From Laburnicola sp. R22_1 (Eukaryota > Ascomycota > Dothideomycetes > Pleosporales > Didymosphaeriaceae), in assembly GCA_014281115.1 (NCBI GenBank), contig JACONQ010000013.1:1664501-1728500 (forward strand): a stretch of 64,000 nt of DNA, given 5' to 3'. Positions 1 through 11,200 of this stretch are shown piece by piece; the stretch's first letter is position 1; every line of letters begins with the position of its first letter. The notes under the pieces are model-generated. The model saw nothing but the letters and a program-made list of their open reading frames with translations, was not told the DNA's origin and searched no databases. A program made the translations under genes and the position numbers.

Positions 1-762
1 CCAAGGTGTCTGGGCTGACCCTGTGCACAAGCTCACTGAGCGCCTGGATCTCGCTCAGCACGCCTGTGCTTGTGTCGACGTGGGTGATTGTCAAGATCTT
101 GTATTTCTTCTCCTTCAATGCCTTCTCGACCTCGTCAAGCTGTGGCCGGTCGCCAATTGGTGCCTTCAGCTGCGTTGGCTTGACTCCGTACGTCTCGAAG
201 CAGTCGGCGAATGAGTCTGCAAAGTATCCGGTATGCAAGACGAGCACTTCGTCGCCGGGCTCTGCCAGATTCGCAGCGACCTGGTCCCAGCCGAGCGTGC
301 CAGAGCCGGAGATGACAAAAGGCTGCGAGGCGGGGTCGGTCGTTTGAAAGAGCTTGCGCAGGTTGGACAGGACATCGCCGAACGTGTTGACGAAGGGCTG
401 GCCAACATGCGATTCGCTGCGGCGTGTCAGTACATGCTGATGGTGTCAATGCTTTCCCTCGGCTGCGGAGCATACCTGTAATGGCTCATGGACTGCAGAA
501 CCTCATCATCGAACTCAATTGGGCCCGGAATGAGCAGAGCAGGGTGTGGTGGCTGGCTAGACATGTTCGTTGGTGTCTTGGGGTCTGGTGCTTTCTGTGG
601 CTCTGGCGGCTTCTTTGCCTTTGTGACGTTCCCTCGGTCGTCTTCGAGTTGCGCGCTTCTTTCAGTCGAGAAAGGCGTGTTGAGTTCGAGGAACGGATTG
701 GAAGCGAGGTGTCCGGAGAGTTGGTTCAAGCGGGAGTTTGGGCTTGGGCGTGAGGAAGCCAC
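1..762 (-). CDS. AGX1: Alanine-glyoxylate aminotransferase, 5' part, cut by window edge
   Basis: PLP-dependent class V aminotransferase that converts glyoxylate and alanine to glycine and pyruvate. Exon 1 spans 762-476 and exon 2 runs from 416 to the window edge, around a 59-nt GT-AG intron (475-417). The conserved N-terminal block HPALLIPGPIEFDDEVLQSM is followed by SHVGQPFVN, SGSGTLGWDQVAANL, HTGYFADSFADC and ITHVDTSTGVLSEIQ, all typical of the family. The PLP-binding lysine would lie beyond position 1. The ATG at 762 adds a basic, serine-rich extension that could act as a mitochondrial presequence; the ATG at 564 (MSSQPPHPALL) gives a conventional cytosolic start. Both are in frame, and I cannot tell which is used. 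Identification rests on recalled family motifs. Confidence 0.88.
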
Positions 763-1193
763 GGTTGGTGCGGTGATGAATGCGGGGTATCGACGGCAAT
801 TGAAGGCCGGGGCTCTTGGAAGCAGGTAACGTAGGGCAGCCAGTTTGTCTTGTTGCGCGATGCCGGATTGATTTGGTAATGAATGACTGCACTCTTGGGA
901 CTGTCGTGCTAGACTAACTCTTTACACAGCATCTATGTAGCTACTTGTGTGGTAAAGACGGCACCAGGAGAATCACGGTGCACAGGTGTTTTTTTAGTCC
1001 CTTACGTAAGCCAACTACCTAAAATGTGAACTTTTGCGACGAGGCATCTTTACAGCGGTACAACTGGCCTTTTGTATGGCTTATCCTAGGCAGCAAATGG
1101 TGATTGCTGAGACTTTTGTCGTTGCATGTAAAGGGCTATTAAATAATGATTGCAGCGTTGGCCACAGGCGCTCCGGCGGCCGGGATGTAAATA
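763..1193. other. Intergenic, AGX1 upstream region
   Basis: No convincing coding sequence. It should hold the AGX1 promoter and ends at the TA target site (1192-1193) of the pogo-like element. Confidence 0.5.
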
Positions 1194-3303
1194 CCCTGTC
1201 TCGGCAGTCAATGCGCACCGTCACTCAATGCGCAACCCCAACATGACGCGCCCCAACTCCACCAATATGGACCCAATTAACGCCGCGATAGCAGCAATCG
1301 AAGCGCAAGAGCCAGGAGAATTTTTATCATACAATAAAATCGCCAAAGAATTTGGTGTTGTACGCTCTACGTTGACGCGCAGGCACCAACGCGTCACGCA
1401 GGCGCGTACTATCACTGATGGTACACGTCGTCTACTCCATCCACAACAAGAAAAGGGGCTTCTACAATATATCACCTACCTTACTAAGCGTGGCCTTCCT
1501 CCTACACAGCAGATAATACAAAATTTTGCTTCCTACATGGCAAAAAGAGACGTCAGCATGTCCTAGGTTGATCGCTTTGTTAGGCGCAACCCCAACTCCT
1601 TGATCTCACAATAGACAACTAGGCTTGACAGCAATCGCCACAAGGCTAATTCAGAGGCAAAATACAGGCTCTACTTTGAGCTTCTACACAAGAAAATTAC
1701 AGAGTATAGTGTAGAGCCTCAGCATACGTACAATATGGACGAGAAAGGCTTCCTCCTTGGTATCACTGGCCGCTCAAAAAGGATCTTCGATAGGCCTCTA
1801 TATAAGAGTCGCTAAGTAAGGCAGTCTATACAGGACGGCAGCCGTAAGTGGATCTCGCTCATCGCATGTATATGCGCCGACGGATCTACTGTTGATCCAG
1901 CGCTAATCTATCAATCTGACGCCGCGACTCTACAATCAAGCTGGGTTGAAGAAATCAACGTCAATTCTCACAGAGTCTTTATCACCTCATCAACCTCTGG
2001 ATGGTCAAACAATAAGATAGGGCTTCAATGGCTTAAACAGGTGTTTGATCGCTGTACAAAGGAGAAGGCTTAATGGCAGTGGCGACTCCTAGTCCTTAAT
2101 GGGCATAGATCTCACGTTACTATGGATTTTATCAACTACTGCGATCAGAATAAGATCCTCCTTGCGATATTTCCCCCTCATGCGACTCATACGCTGCAGC
2201 CTCTTAACGTCTGCGTATTTAAGTCTCTCTCAGCTGCCTACTCTGACGAGCTCTCCGGATACCTGTATAGGAGCTAAGGACTGTCAACAATCGCCAAAAG
2301 AGACTTCTTTACGCTATTCTGGAAGGCCTGGACGACGTCAGTTACGCCGCAGTTGATTACCAAAGCTTTTGAGTGTACAGGTACCTCGCCGCCAGATCCA
2401 ACGCCTATCCTCAAAAGGTTTAACAAAGAGACTCTGCCAGAGCCAGAATCACCAGTGAGCTCTACCTCAGTACTTAGCGCGTCAGATTGGCGTAAAATAG
2501 AGCGACTGTTACGCTCCACTGTGAAGGATATCGCGACTGAGGAGTCGCGTAAGCTGAGCCAGACGATACACTCAATCTCTGTACAAAAGCAGCTCCTAGA
2601 GCATGAAAATAAGGGTCTCCGAGAAGCTCTTGCAAACCAGAAACGGCGTCAAACAAAAGGCAAGACTCTGCCCTTAGAGCAACCTAAGGAGTGGCATGGA
2701 GGAGCAGTTTTCTGGTCACCTGCCCGCGTACAGAGGGCGCGTAACTCGTTCAGCCAGCAGGAGGCTGAAAAACAACAGTTACAACTCCAAAAAGCTCAGC
2801 AGCAAGAGATCTATATAGCTAATAAACAGCTTAAAGCTCGTTTACAGCAGGAGAAGCGCGTTGAGCGGGCAGCAGCCGGAGATGCGCGCGCCAAGGAGAA
2901 AGCTGATCAAGCTGCTGAGCGACGCCTCTGTTAACAGGCTCGCAAGACTCAACAACAACTTCAAAAACGTCTCAAAATTGCCAAAAAGGGAAGTCAGAAA
3001 GCTTCAAAAGCTACTCATACAGTTACAAAGAGGAAGAAATCTACGCCAGCACCTGTACGCGTTGATGCGGCGGCATCTGCGCCATCAACGCCATCATCGC
3101 GCTGTGGCCGTATAATCAGAACACCAAGCAGATATCTATAATCTGACTAGCTAGCAATCATCTATAGCTCTATAAGAAGCCAACTCTAGAAAATCTCGCG
3201 ATAAAAGCTTTTGTGTAGAGCTCTATAGCCTCATATTGCTGGCTGAGCGATTACGTTGGGGTTGCGCATTGAGTGACGGTGCGCATTGACTGCCGAGACA
3301 GGG
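1194..3303 (+). mobile_element. Complete but inactivated pogo/Fot1-type DNA transposon
   Basis: A 2,110-bp element bounded by perfect 49-bp terminal inverted repeats (1194-1242 and 3255-3303), each outer end CCCTGTCTCGGCAGTC. It is flanked by the TA dinucleotide at 1192-1193 and 3304-3305, the target duplication made by Tc1/mariner-superfamily elements. Almost all of the interior is one transposase reading frame, now broken by stops. Both ends and the duplication are intact, so decay was by point mutation rather than excision or deletion. The terminal repeats show no mismatch to each other although the coding region is damaged. Confidence 0.93.
1228..3141 (+). pseudogene. Pogo/Fot1 transposase with six in-frame stops
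   Basis: One continuous reading frame shows an N-terminal helix-turn-helix (YNKIAKEFGVVRSTLTRRHQ), a CENP-B-type DNA-binding region and a DDE catalytic domain (YNMDEKGFLLG, then LNGHRSHVT, then HTLQPLNVCVFKSL), and ends in a long Q/E/K-rich coiled tail. In-frame stops lie at 1564, 1612, 1813, 2071, 2275 and 2932. Most fit CAA-to-TAA or TGG-to-TAG changes. The second and third catalytic aspartates (usually LDGH and LQPLDV) are both Asn here, each explained by one G-to-A change. This pattern points to RIP. The original start is probably the ATG at 1228 or 1243. Confidence 0.9.
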
Positions 3304-3325
3304 TAGTGCTAGACGTCTTTCTGTA

Positions 3326-4024
3326 ACGTGTCCGTGCGCGTGATGCGCCACTTCGCGTGATGCGCCGCTTCGCGTGATGCGCCGCTTTTTACTAGGAAAA
3401 TCAAGAACAAGGAAGTTTAAAGCAGTATAACTCTTTAACTACCTTTCCTTTTTAAAATCTTCCTTTATTAAAGTTATTAAGAAAGACCATCTCTATAACT
3501 TTAGAATTTTAGTTTTCTAATAATAATTAGTTTTAAGAAAAAAGTATAAAAGTCCTAAAATTCAAGTCCCTAAAATTTAAAAATAATACTTTTTTAGGTA
3601 TAAAGTATACTATTTAGAACACATTTTATATTAGGTTCTTTTTAATAAAACTCTTAACTAAAAAGTTAGATTATCTTTTTATTTTTTAAGAAAATAAATT
3701 AGGAAAGATAATCTATCTTCTTAAGTAGCTCTTTATAAGAAAAAGTTCTAATATAAAATATATTCTAAATAGTATACTTTATACCTAAAAAGTATTATTT
3801 TTAAATTTTAGGGACTTGAATTTTAGGACTTTTATACTTTTTTCTTAAAACTAATTATTATTAGAAAACTAAAATTCTAAAGTTATAGAGATGGTCTTTC
3901 TTAATAACTTTAATAAAGGAAGATTTTAAAAAGGAAAGGTAGTTAAAGAGTTATACTGCTTTAAACTTCCTTGTTTTTCTTGATTTTCCTAGTAAAAAGC
4001 GGCGCATCACGCGCACGGACACGT
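3326..4024. mobile_element. Palindromic foldback (MITE-like) element with TA duplication
   Basis: About 700 bp forming one long inverted repeat. The left arm (3326 to about 3640) and right arm (about 3712-4024) match almost base for base over roughly 300 bp, diverging only near the centre and by small indels. Both outer ends start ACGTGTCCGTGCGCGTGATG and are flanked by TA (3324-3325, 4025-4026). The left arm has three copies of a roughly 17-bp unit (CGCGTGATGCGCC plus a few bases) where the right arm has one. The interior is strongly AT-rich with no coding potential. TA duplications fit mobilisation by a Tc1/mariner-type transposase, possibly in trans; the ends differ from those of the neighbouring pogo element. 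Confidence 0.85.
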
Positions 4025-4427
4025 TATCCCTACTAGGAAGGTAAATACTTCTGTTGGCTGGTGGCTGGTGCTTTGTGCGCCACCAAGTTAGCTTGCGCCC
4101 ATTTCGATGGGAATGCCGCTATGCCCGCCTTTAGAGACCTGGAATGGGGCAGTAGCTGGCTCGCATACATCACGCAAAGCGAAGCGGGTGGCTGGCCATA
4201 AGTACAGAACAGGCACAGTATATGGTTGAAAAGACCGCCGTGCTCAGGACATCTGCAGGAGGCCATTGCCGTCCTGCAGGGATTGCTGAGCCTTGGGAGA
4301 CCGGCCTAATAGCGCGACTCCTGCCTCATTGCCGTAATTGTTGCTGACGACTTGGTGAGGAGGCGTATAGTTAACATGTAATTGCCGGGCGAGGTACGAG
4401 CGGAACAAGTCTGTCCTTGACATGACC

Positions 4428-4587
4428 GTACTGGGGACGGCGGGTACTGGGGACGACGGCGGGTACTGGGGACGACGGCGGGTACTGGGGACGACGGCGG
4501 GTACTGGGGACGACGGCGGGTACTGGGGACGACGGCGGGTACTGGGGACGACGGCGGGTACTGGGGACGACGGCGGTACTGGGACAG
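4428..4587. repeat. 19-bp minisatellite, about eight units
   Basis: Seven consecutive 19-bp units GTACTGGGGACGACGGCGG begin at 4444, with a shortened unit before (4428) and a degenerate one after (4576). Because 19 is not a multiple of 3, the apparent open frames through it cycle and are not evidence of a gene. Confidence 0.95.
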
Positions 4588-4716
4588 TAGGAGTCCTAGG
4601 AGAACTGTCCTAGGACAGTGGGAGTCCTGTGTCACGGGCCCAAGAGCTTCTGGGGGCCCAAACCCTCACACAGGAACCCTACTGTTCTGGTATAGTTCTC
4701 CTAGGACTCCTACTGT
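4584..4716. repeat. Inverted repeat with 23-bp arms
   Basis: Arms 4584-4606 (ACAGTAGGAGTCCTAGGAGA and three more bases) and 4694-4716 are exact reverse complements with an 87-bp spacer. CCTAGGA and AGGACAGT motifs recur nearby. This could be the ends of a small non-autonomous element; I see no clear target duplication. Confidence 0.75.
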
Positions 4717-5164
4717 CCTAGTCCTATTGTGATCCTGGGAACGATGTCCCAGGCCTGGAGGCAATAGCATTGCGACGGGCCCACTTACATTAGAGTCCCC
4801 TTTTCGGTCCTCCTTAGAGGCTCTGTGTGAGGAAGATCCGTCGTTCCTAGGACCTTGCCATTCCTAGAATGCCTACGTAATACGCCTCGAAACAAGAAAG
4901 TGGGTCACCGACCAATCAACGGAAAGGAAATATGGACCCTAGCGAGGGAGACGAAGATGCTCCAAAATGCCTCGAGTGAGTGTGGAACGATGTCACCCAA
5001 GCTATATAAAATAAAAGGCTGCTGTAGCCAAGGCGCTGCCCCACGACTTTCTGCCTCAGAGCCCGGTCTGTGCAGAATTCGAGCGATGTGACCTCCAACT
5101 TCAACCCAATTTTTGAAGGGGCAGCTCAATATCTACATAAGAACAAATCCAAGAAAACTTCAAG

Positions 5165-5454
5165 ATGAAATTATTCCAGGTCGGAGCCATCGTGTCAAAG
5201 GCAAACGTCCCCGGCGCTATGGCCATCGCAGCTGAGAAATCCAGAGAGTTAGTTACAGAGACCCTTCCGCAAGCGACTTTCAAGGCGTGAAATGGGTGGC
5301 TGCCAACCCAGGCACAGCCGCTGCATGCGGTGCGGCAGGAGTTGGGCTGGTTCTCGTTGTCGCGCCGGCGTCGGTGGCAGCTCCAGGGCTGGCAGTCGTA
5401 GGTTTCGGGGCAGACGGGATCGTTGCAAGTGTGTGCACCTCGTCTTTACCCTAA
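5165..5454 (+). pseudogene. IFI6/6-16-domain protein, apparently frameshifted
   Basis: Two adjacent frames together resemble fungal interferon-induced 6-16 (IFI6) family proteins, small membrane proteins of unknown function in fungi. The first frame starts at ATG 5165 (MKLFQVGAIVSKANVPGAMA) and reaches a stop at 5288. The second frame, from 5287, reads VKWVAANPGTAAACGAAGVG and then a Gly/Ala/Val-rich hydrophobic stretch ending GFGADGIVA, the family hallmark. The frames join if one base is missing near 5283-5287. No GT-AG intron of normal size would connect them. The end after GIVA is also short. The alternative is a live gene with an unusual intron or a sequencing error. Confidence 0.5.
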
Positions 5455-5620
5455 TTTTGTCAATGCAAGTCATATTTATCTGTCTGTAACTTAAGGAAAA
5501 TGTAAGGGCTTAATTGATGAGAACTAAATATGTCTGGATGGACCACATTTCCGGGACAGATGGTTTGGCTCGTTCAATTTGGGCGACTACCGTCTACGGC
5601 TAGCAGGTAGCATGGAATTT

Positions 5621-6337
5621 TCATGCTGCATCGCTTTCCACTATTCTCCCTCCTCTCCCAGAAGTATCCCGCAGCTCTTCTTGTAGCGCCCGAAACTCCT
5701 CATCCAGAGTCTTCGCATCGTTGTACAGCGTGGAATTATCAAAATCGATTAGAGTCGCTTTTCCATCGTGGATGAGAAAATTATGCTTGTTAATGTCTCC
5801 GTGCTTGATTCCCAATTTGTGTAGTCTCAACAATGTCAGCTGACACAGAGAAAGATCTTCCGGTGTTGCATGACGGCAATCAGTGATCCGTTCTATGATG
5901 AAGCCGATGACCCTGCCTTCCTCACTTAAGTGGCCGAGAAATTTGGGGCCGATTTGATGATTTTCGATCCATTGGTACGCAGATGTTTCGGCGTCGAGTT
6001 GGGGCGTCTCCCAAGCAAATCGTGCAAATTTCGCTATAATTGTCGAGTTGAATCGAGGACACGTGGCTTCGTAGACATTTGAGCGAAGTTTTTGTCCCAT
6101 GTGAAGCTCCAAATGATCTATCTGAAGCGGATGCCAGATGTTCGTGACTCCGGGGAGTTGAGCCTTCGTGACTCTGGCGAAATGAGGACGCCCATTTGGA
6201 GTATTATGTGATATATGGCCCTTATTCCAGTCACCAGGTGGTAGAGGTGGTAACATAGAGATTAAGGAAGGCCCGAAGCACATGTCACCAACATCGTATA
6301 GTCCGGGATCGATGGTAAGATATTTAACGAATTTCAA
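5621..6337 (-). CDS. Small protein-kinase-like protein, 5' end unresolved
   Basis: A frame of about 238 codons with kinase-like catalytic features: a probable lysine in TIIAKFARFAWE, the catalytic loop HGDINKHNFLI and a metal-binding LIDFD in place of DFG. This architecture (HGDxxxxN then DFD) occurs in short fungal kinase-like proteins related to RIO/aminoglycoside-phosphotransferase folds. The frame opens directly after a stop and the codon at 6337 is TTG. The true start is therefore either an internal ATG (MCFGPSLISML, about 6280) or an upstream exon I could not define. It lies between the transposon cluster and an LTR, so truncation is possible. Substrate unknown. Confidence 0.55.
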   Translation of the reverse strand: MKFVKYLTIDPGLYDVGDMCFGPSLISMLPPLPPGDWNKGHISHNTPNGRPHFARVTKAQLPGVTNIWHPLQIDHLELHMGQKLRSNVYEATCPRFNSTIIAKFARFAWETPQLDAETSAYQWIENHQIGPKFLGHLSEEGRVIGFIIERITDCRHATPEDLSLCQLTLLRLHKLGIKHGDINKHNFLIHDGKATLIDFDNSTLYNDAKTLDEEFRALQEELRDTSGRGGRIVESDAA

Positions 6338-6617
6338 TCAACAAGGATCCGGAATTCACTTTGGTCCTCTGGGTCCACACTGGCCTGAAGTACCTGAATG
6401 TCTGGGACGGTGCCCAGCATTGAATTGGCGGATGAAGAATTGGAGTATAGTGACTTCCGTTGAGTGCAATCGCTGGAAAGTTCTTAACGGAGGGATTCTG
6501 TGAGAAGAATTTGAGATGATACCATTTGCTAGACAAGATGTTAGATATGCAATGGATACACAATTCCCACAGTTTCCTAAGCGAAGTTCATCGGTTCTGC
6601 ATTATATTTAAGACCGA
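6338..6617. other. Spacer upstream of the kinase-like gene
   Basis: No supported gene. It may contain a missing 5' exon of the minus-strand kinase-like gene; I could not place one with confidence. Confidence 0.35.
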
Positions 6618-6807
6618 TGTTACGTACGAATTTTGTGAAAGGTCACTTACGCTGAGGTACACGGTAGATGAGAACTAGTGCCGTTGATAAACTAACTAGA
6701 GAAGAAAGGAAGAAGGGAGAAGAACAAAGCGTGGGGTTAGAAGAAATACCCCAGGTGGGCCCGTGTATACCACTAACCAACATCGGCCTAGGCCGAGCCT
6801 TGTAACA
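6618..6807. repeat. Probable LTR (190 bp) of a retrotransposon
   Basis: The segment begins TGTTAC and ends GTAACA, the short inverted termini expected of an LTR. It is followed at once by AATTTTTGGCAAGCGCTGTGG, which looks like the leader or primer-binding region found just inside fungal 5' LTRs. No flanking direct repeat is visible, as expected if internal sequence follows on the right. No gag or pol similarity remains downstream, so the rest of the element is lost or decayed. Confidence 0.5.
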
Positions 6808-8241
6808 AATTTTTGGCAAGCGCTGTGGCTATTCTAGTGTGAGGATGCTACGCCGTCGTTATTTGACGCCGTGCCCAACGAATCTCGGACAGGAACACAT
6901 AACAATAAGCGCTATGAGTAGATGTCCCCTGCATAACTATTATAAGCCTACGAATCAAATCGCCTATGATTTAATATTGGGATTAAGCCTTTATAGCTAT
7001 AGAACTATTAAGTTGTTCCGTAAACTGGAACGAAGAGGGCGCTTCCTAATAACGGAGCAGATGATCGCCATGACACTTATGCGTTTCGGGAGACGAGCCT
7101 GTTTTAAGATTTATCCCTCTTCCAGTATAAATAGAGAGTTCCACCTGAGGATAACTAACAGCTCTCTTTCCACACATCCTTCAGCCAACATCTTTTAATC
7201 GAACCTGCTAAAATCTATTACTTTCCAGGCTTCTAATCAAGAATCTATAGTGTGTTTAGTTAATTTAAGCCCTGGCCTACACCGAACATGCTGGTGCTGA
7301 CTGAACTGCAGTTCCCACCACTAAAACAAAAATATCCAGCTGAAATCCCTGGGACTCGAAGCTAGCGTAAGCCTATAGGAAGATGTGTAAGACTGGTACC
7401 GCCCTTATAAAAAGCAACTTTTTAGCAGCTAAATAGGTACCTTTAAATATACCTTAGTCTACTAAGGCGCTATTAATTTATCCCTATACTAGTGTAAGCT
7501 TTAACTATACATAACTAACGCTTAAACTAATAATAGAACCAAACACGCCCTTACAAAACCTGCACATGAGAGAAAACAGATCCTAAGATAAATAATATAT
7601 ACAAGAAAAAACTACTAGTCCTTAGCATACCACTACCCATTTCTCTCATCCTCCACTCCACCTCCTCTCCCAGTCCAACAAAACATAAAAGGCAGAGATG
7701 AGTGCTGCCCGATTCCCCACGCAAATCTACCATGCGGACTTGTCCCAACACACCAAGGAGCTAAAAAAAACCAAGGGCCATGCGTCATCCCTCCTAACAT
7801 AAAATCGTCCCAAAGGTATACAAATCGTTCTTCGTCATCCTTAACATGAAATCCGGCCCATGCCATGCAACAGACATTAGAAAAAAAATGATCAAGAGTA
7901 AGCAATCGAAGAGTAAAATGCGCCGCCCATGTTTTTGAAGTCCCGACAGACATGCAGCAGAATTTAATGTGCCTCACAGAGGTATACATAGGGAAATCCA
8001 AGCAGTATTGAAGGTACAACGCCGACCTGCTAGCCCTTACTGTGGGTAATGTGATGAGGTGTGAATGTGATTTTGTACATGCGACTGACTCCTGGTATAT
8101 GCGAATGAGGCGGAACCCAACGGGTATATGTGCGCGTAATGGGTGCCGTGCTGTGGTGGAAAACGGACACCGAAATTTTATAAAACCGTAGTCGTACATG
8201 TAGGTCCGAAACTGGAGGAAGAATAGCAGTTCACTAACGCA
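6808..8241. other. Gene-less, partly AT-rich; possible second LTR fragment
   Basis: Reading frames here are short and show no family resemblance. Around 7014-7190 the layout (TGTTCCGTAAACTGGAACG start, TATAAATAG box, then a pyrimidine-rich stretch) resembles part of another LTR, but the 3' end cannot be fixed. The segment 7550-8241 is probably the 3' untranslated region of the large kinase gene. Confidence 0.35.
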
Positions 8242-11200
8242 TTACGAGTCGGTGATGCTGCCATCGCCAGGTGATGGAACTTTCTTCACTGTGCCGTTGC
8301 TTCCGCTGCGATTGGAACGGCGTCGATACCCAAGATCTCTGCGGATGTTGGATCTGGCGAGCTCAGCGTTGTTTGTTGACTCGCTTCTGGTAGGCTTTGG
8401 CGAAGGCTTCTTCTTCCCCATGATGAGAAAGTCCTCCTCTTCCGAGTCCTCATCTTCGCTTTCGACAGCGTGGTCGCCGTCGTAACCGGCTGGGTCGTCT
8501 GTGGGAGTACTGAATTGATTCAGGTATATTGAACTACCAGACGTCGCGGGAGCCATCTTCGGGACTGCATATTCATCGGGGGCAGCCACCGAAGACGTTG
8601 CGGAGGCCATTGAAGGAACCGAAGGATTAGAGGTAGACTGCGATATGCAGGTGAATTGTTCTTCTGACGAGCTTGATGCAATGACCCGTGGCCGGGTTGA
8701 AGGGGGTATTACCCGGGTAATCTGACCGGTCCCGTAGGGTGGCTGATGTTGGCGGTTTAAAAAGTCCTCCACCTTCTGGCGTTGGAAGAAGGTCTCGTCA
8801 TCAGGACTTGGCGGACACGCGCTCTGGCTGAGGGCAGACGGAGGCCGTTGGTGGATGTTTGAGTGTTCCCTTTCACGACAGTGTTCCTCCTTGACTCTTC
8901 GCCGGACGAACTCCTCTTTCGCTCTGCTAAACCGTTCCTCGGACATCTGACGAGCAAAAGGTGCATTTGCCGAGTTGGGGGATTCTAGAGAAGGGGCCGA
9001 TTCCATTTCATTGCTATTTGCGGCCCAGGTCTTGTGTAGACGAGACGACACTGATGACAACGAAGACTGTCGAGAGTACACCTTTTCATGATGACTTGGC
9101 GAGTTGAGGTCTGAGTATTGAGGAGATGTGCCCAAGATAGTAGGCGAGATTTCCTTGAGTAGGTCCGGTTGGTCAACATGCCCAGAAGCAACATCAGTGC
9201 TTATTGCCAAGCTGGGTTCTGCATGAGGGTTATCGCTTGCACCAAACATCCTATCAATGGACTTGGCACGGCTCACTTCTCGTGGGGGCCTCAGTCTCTT
9301 CTCTTCGGGCCTTGCATCGTGAACAGCGCGCTTAGGCATGCCACCATAGATGCCACTAAGATTAGAGCCACCTGGAGTGTCGAGTGCTGTTGGCGTACCC
9401 GGAAGCGCCGGTGGAATGCCAGGAGAGACTGGGAAGCCCCTCATGGACAAATCTGACGGCCGAACGGTGCGGATAGAAGCGGCTGACGACAGCGCGGAAT
9501 GTGCACGATCCGGAAGGTGTGGTCTGCCGCCCAAGGTTAATGGGCTTGCAAGGTCGCGGCTCTCAGTGCTATGTGCGGGTGATGCGGTACCAGAACCTCG
9601 GCTCTCAACGTATCGTGGCCTGTCGCTGATATCTGGACTTGCAGTTACGCTATGAGAAAGCGGATGCTCCGACTCTCGCGATTTGCTAAGCGCTTCGTAA
9701 ATGTACATCCCTGGGCCTAGACTTGGGCGGCGACTGTCTTGACTAATGGTGCTGCTCGACGAATTTGCCCTGATGCTGGGAGGAGCGTCTTGACCGCTAG
9801 CCGTGCTCAAAGCACGCTTTCTTGAATCTCGACGTGTCAAACTGCGGAACCCCTCTTTTACTTTGGTCACACTGAATCGGATACGTTCCATGAAGGAAGT
9901 GAAAGGAACGACGGCTTTTTCGATATCGTCTTTCGAAATTTCAATCTTCTTGCCCTGGAACGACTTGTCTGGGTCCGTTTCCTCCACCCATGTGGTGAAA
10001 TTATCGATGCCTTGGGTGAGCCACGCATGACGTTTGATTTCAGGTATCGTGATCCGCTTGCGTGGATCCTTGATCAAGAGTCTGTACAAGAGGTCACGAA
10101 GAACATCGTCTACCTCTTCGTATTCGAGATCATGATCTGCCCTCTTACTCGAAGTCGTTGAGTGATACATCCGCCCGTGCGAACTCGGACGAGAACTTGA
10201 GCTGTCCTCGACGGGCTTTAGTCGGAACTTGGGGATATACGGCTCATTCTCCGTTATGCGCTTCATTAAGAAGAACTGATTGAGATCATGGAACGGGACG
10301 CGCCCATAGATCAGACAATATAGTGTAACGCCAAGCGCCCAAACATCGATAGCTTTATCAATCTTGTACGTTTCGACATCGAGCTCGGTCTGGCATAGTT
10401 CAGGTGCGTAGAAGGCTGGTGTTCCAACTGTCTTTGCCAGCTCGATAGCGTCGTCCACCTCCGGTATGTCGGATTCGGATTGATCTCCAGTGCTTTCTTC
10501 GCGAGGTCCACGTCCGAGGTAAGATACACCGAAGTCGGAGATCTTGACACGCCCATCAGCCGTCATGAGAAGGTTGGCTGGTTTGATGTCGCGATGGATA
10601 ACGTTCTGGTAATGGAGATACTCCAATCCAAGGATTGTGTCCCGAAACGTTGCACGAGCCTTTTCAATCGTCATCACGGGCACGTAATGGAAGTGTTCTG
10701 GAACTTCTTCCCCTCCGTCGGTGAAATGAGACGAACTACTGCCGGTCAAACTCGGAGTTCGAGCATGGAGCGCTTCTGTGTCATATGCCCCGTACATTGT
10801 CCCTTCGAGACCGGTCGCTGAATCCCGATTCTCGTTCCGGGAGTTAGCAGAAGGTACACCTGTGCGGAACGCAGTCTCCATGTTCGTGTCTTGGCTGATG
10901 CTGGAGCCTTGACGACTGGTATGTTGAAGCCGACTAGACGGTCTACCCTCACCACGTGTGGATGTCCGAGAGTTATTATTATCATTCTCAGAGTAGTCGT
11001 AGTCGTCTTCGGAATCGCCGCCGAGCTCGAGACTCCAAGATTCACTTCCGGCTTGCTGTACTCTCTGGAGTCTCCGTTGTCTGGCTGCACGACGTTGTTG
11101 TCGTTGCAACTTCCGATGGGCTAGTCGAATGATCTTCTCGTCTTCCATGGCTGCACTTTCGTTGTCGAAGATGCCTTCCGACTCTCGCTGAAATCGGCGC

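Larger units (their letters stand above)
4027..5164. other. Gene-less stretch holding a minisatellite and an inverted repeat
   Basis: No reading frame here resembles a protein family I know. The recognisable contents are the minisatellite at 4428-4587 and the inverted repeat at 4584-4716, listed separately. Confidence 0.5.

Noticed and set aside
4422..4613. Open frames across the minisatellite
   Set aside because: A 19-bp period cycles through all frames, so openness follows from the repeat and not from coding.
7633..8199. 188-codon minus-strand frame
   Set aside because: No protein family, lies directly 3' of the large kinase gene in the same orientation, best read as 3' untranslated region.
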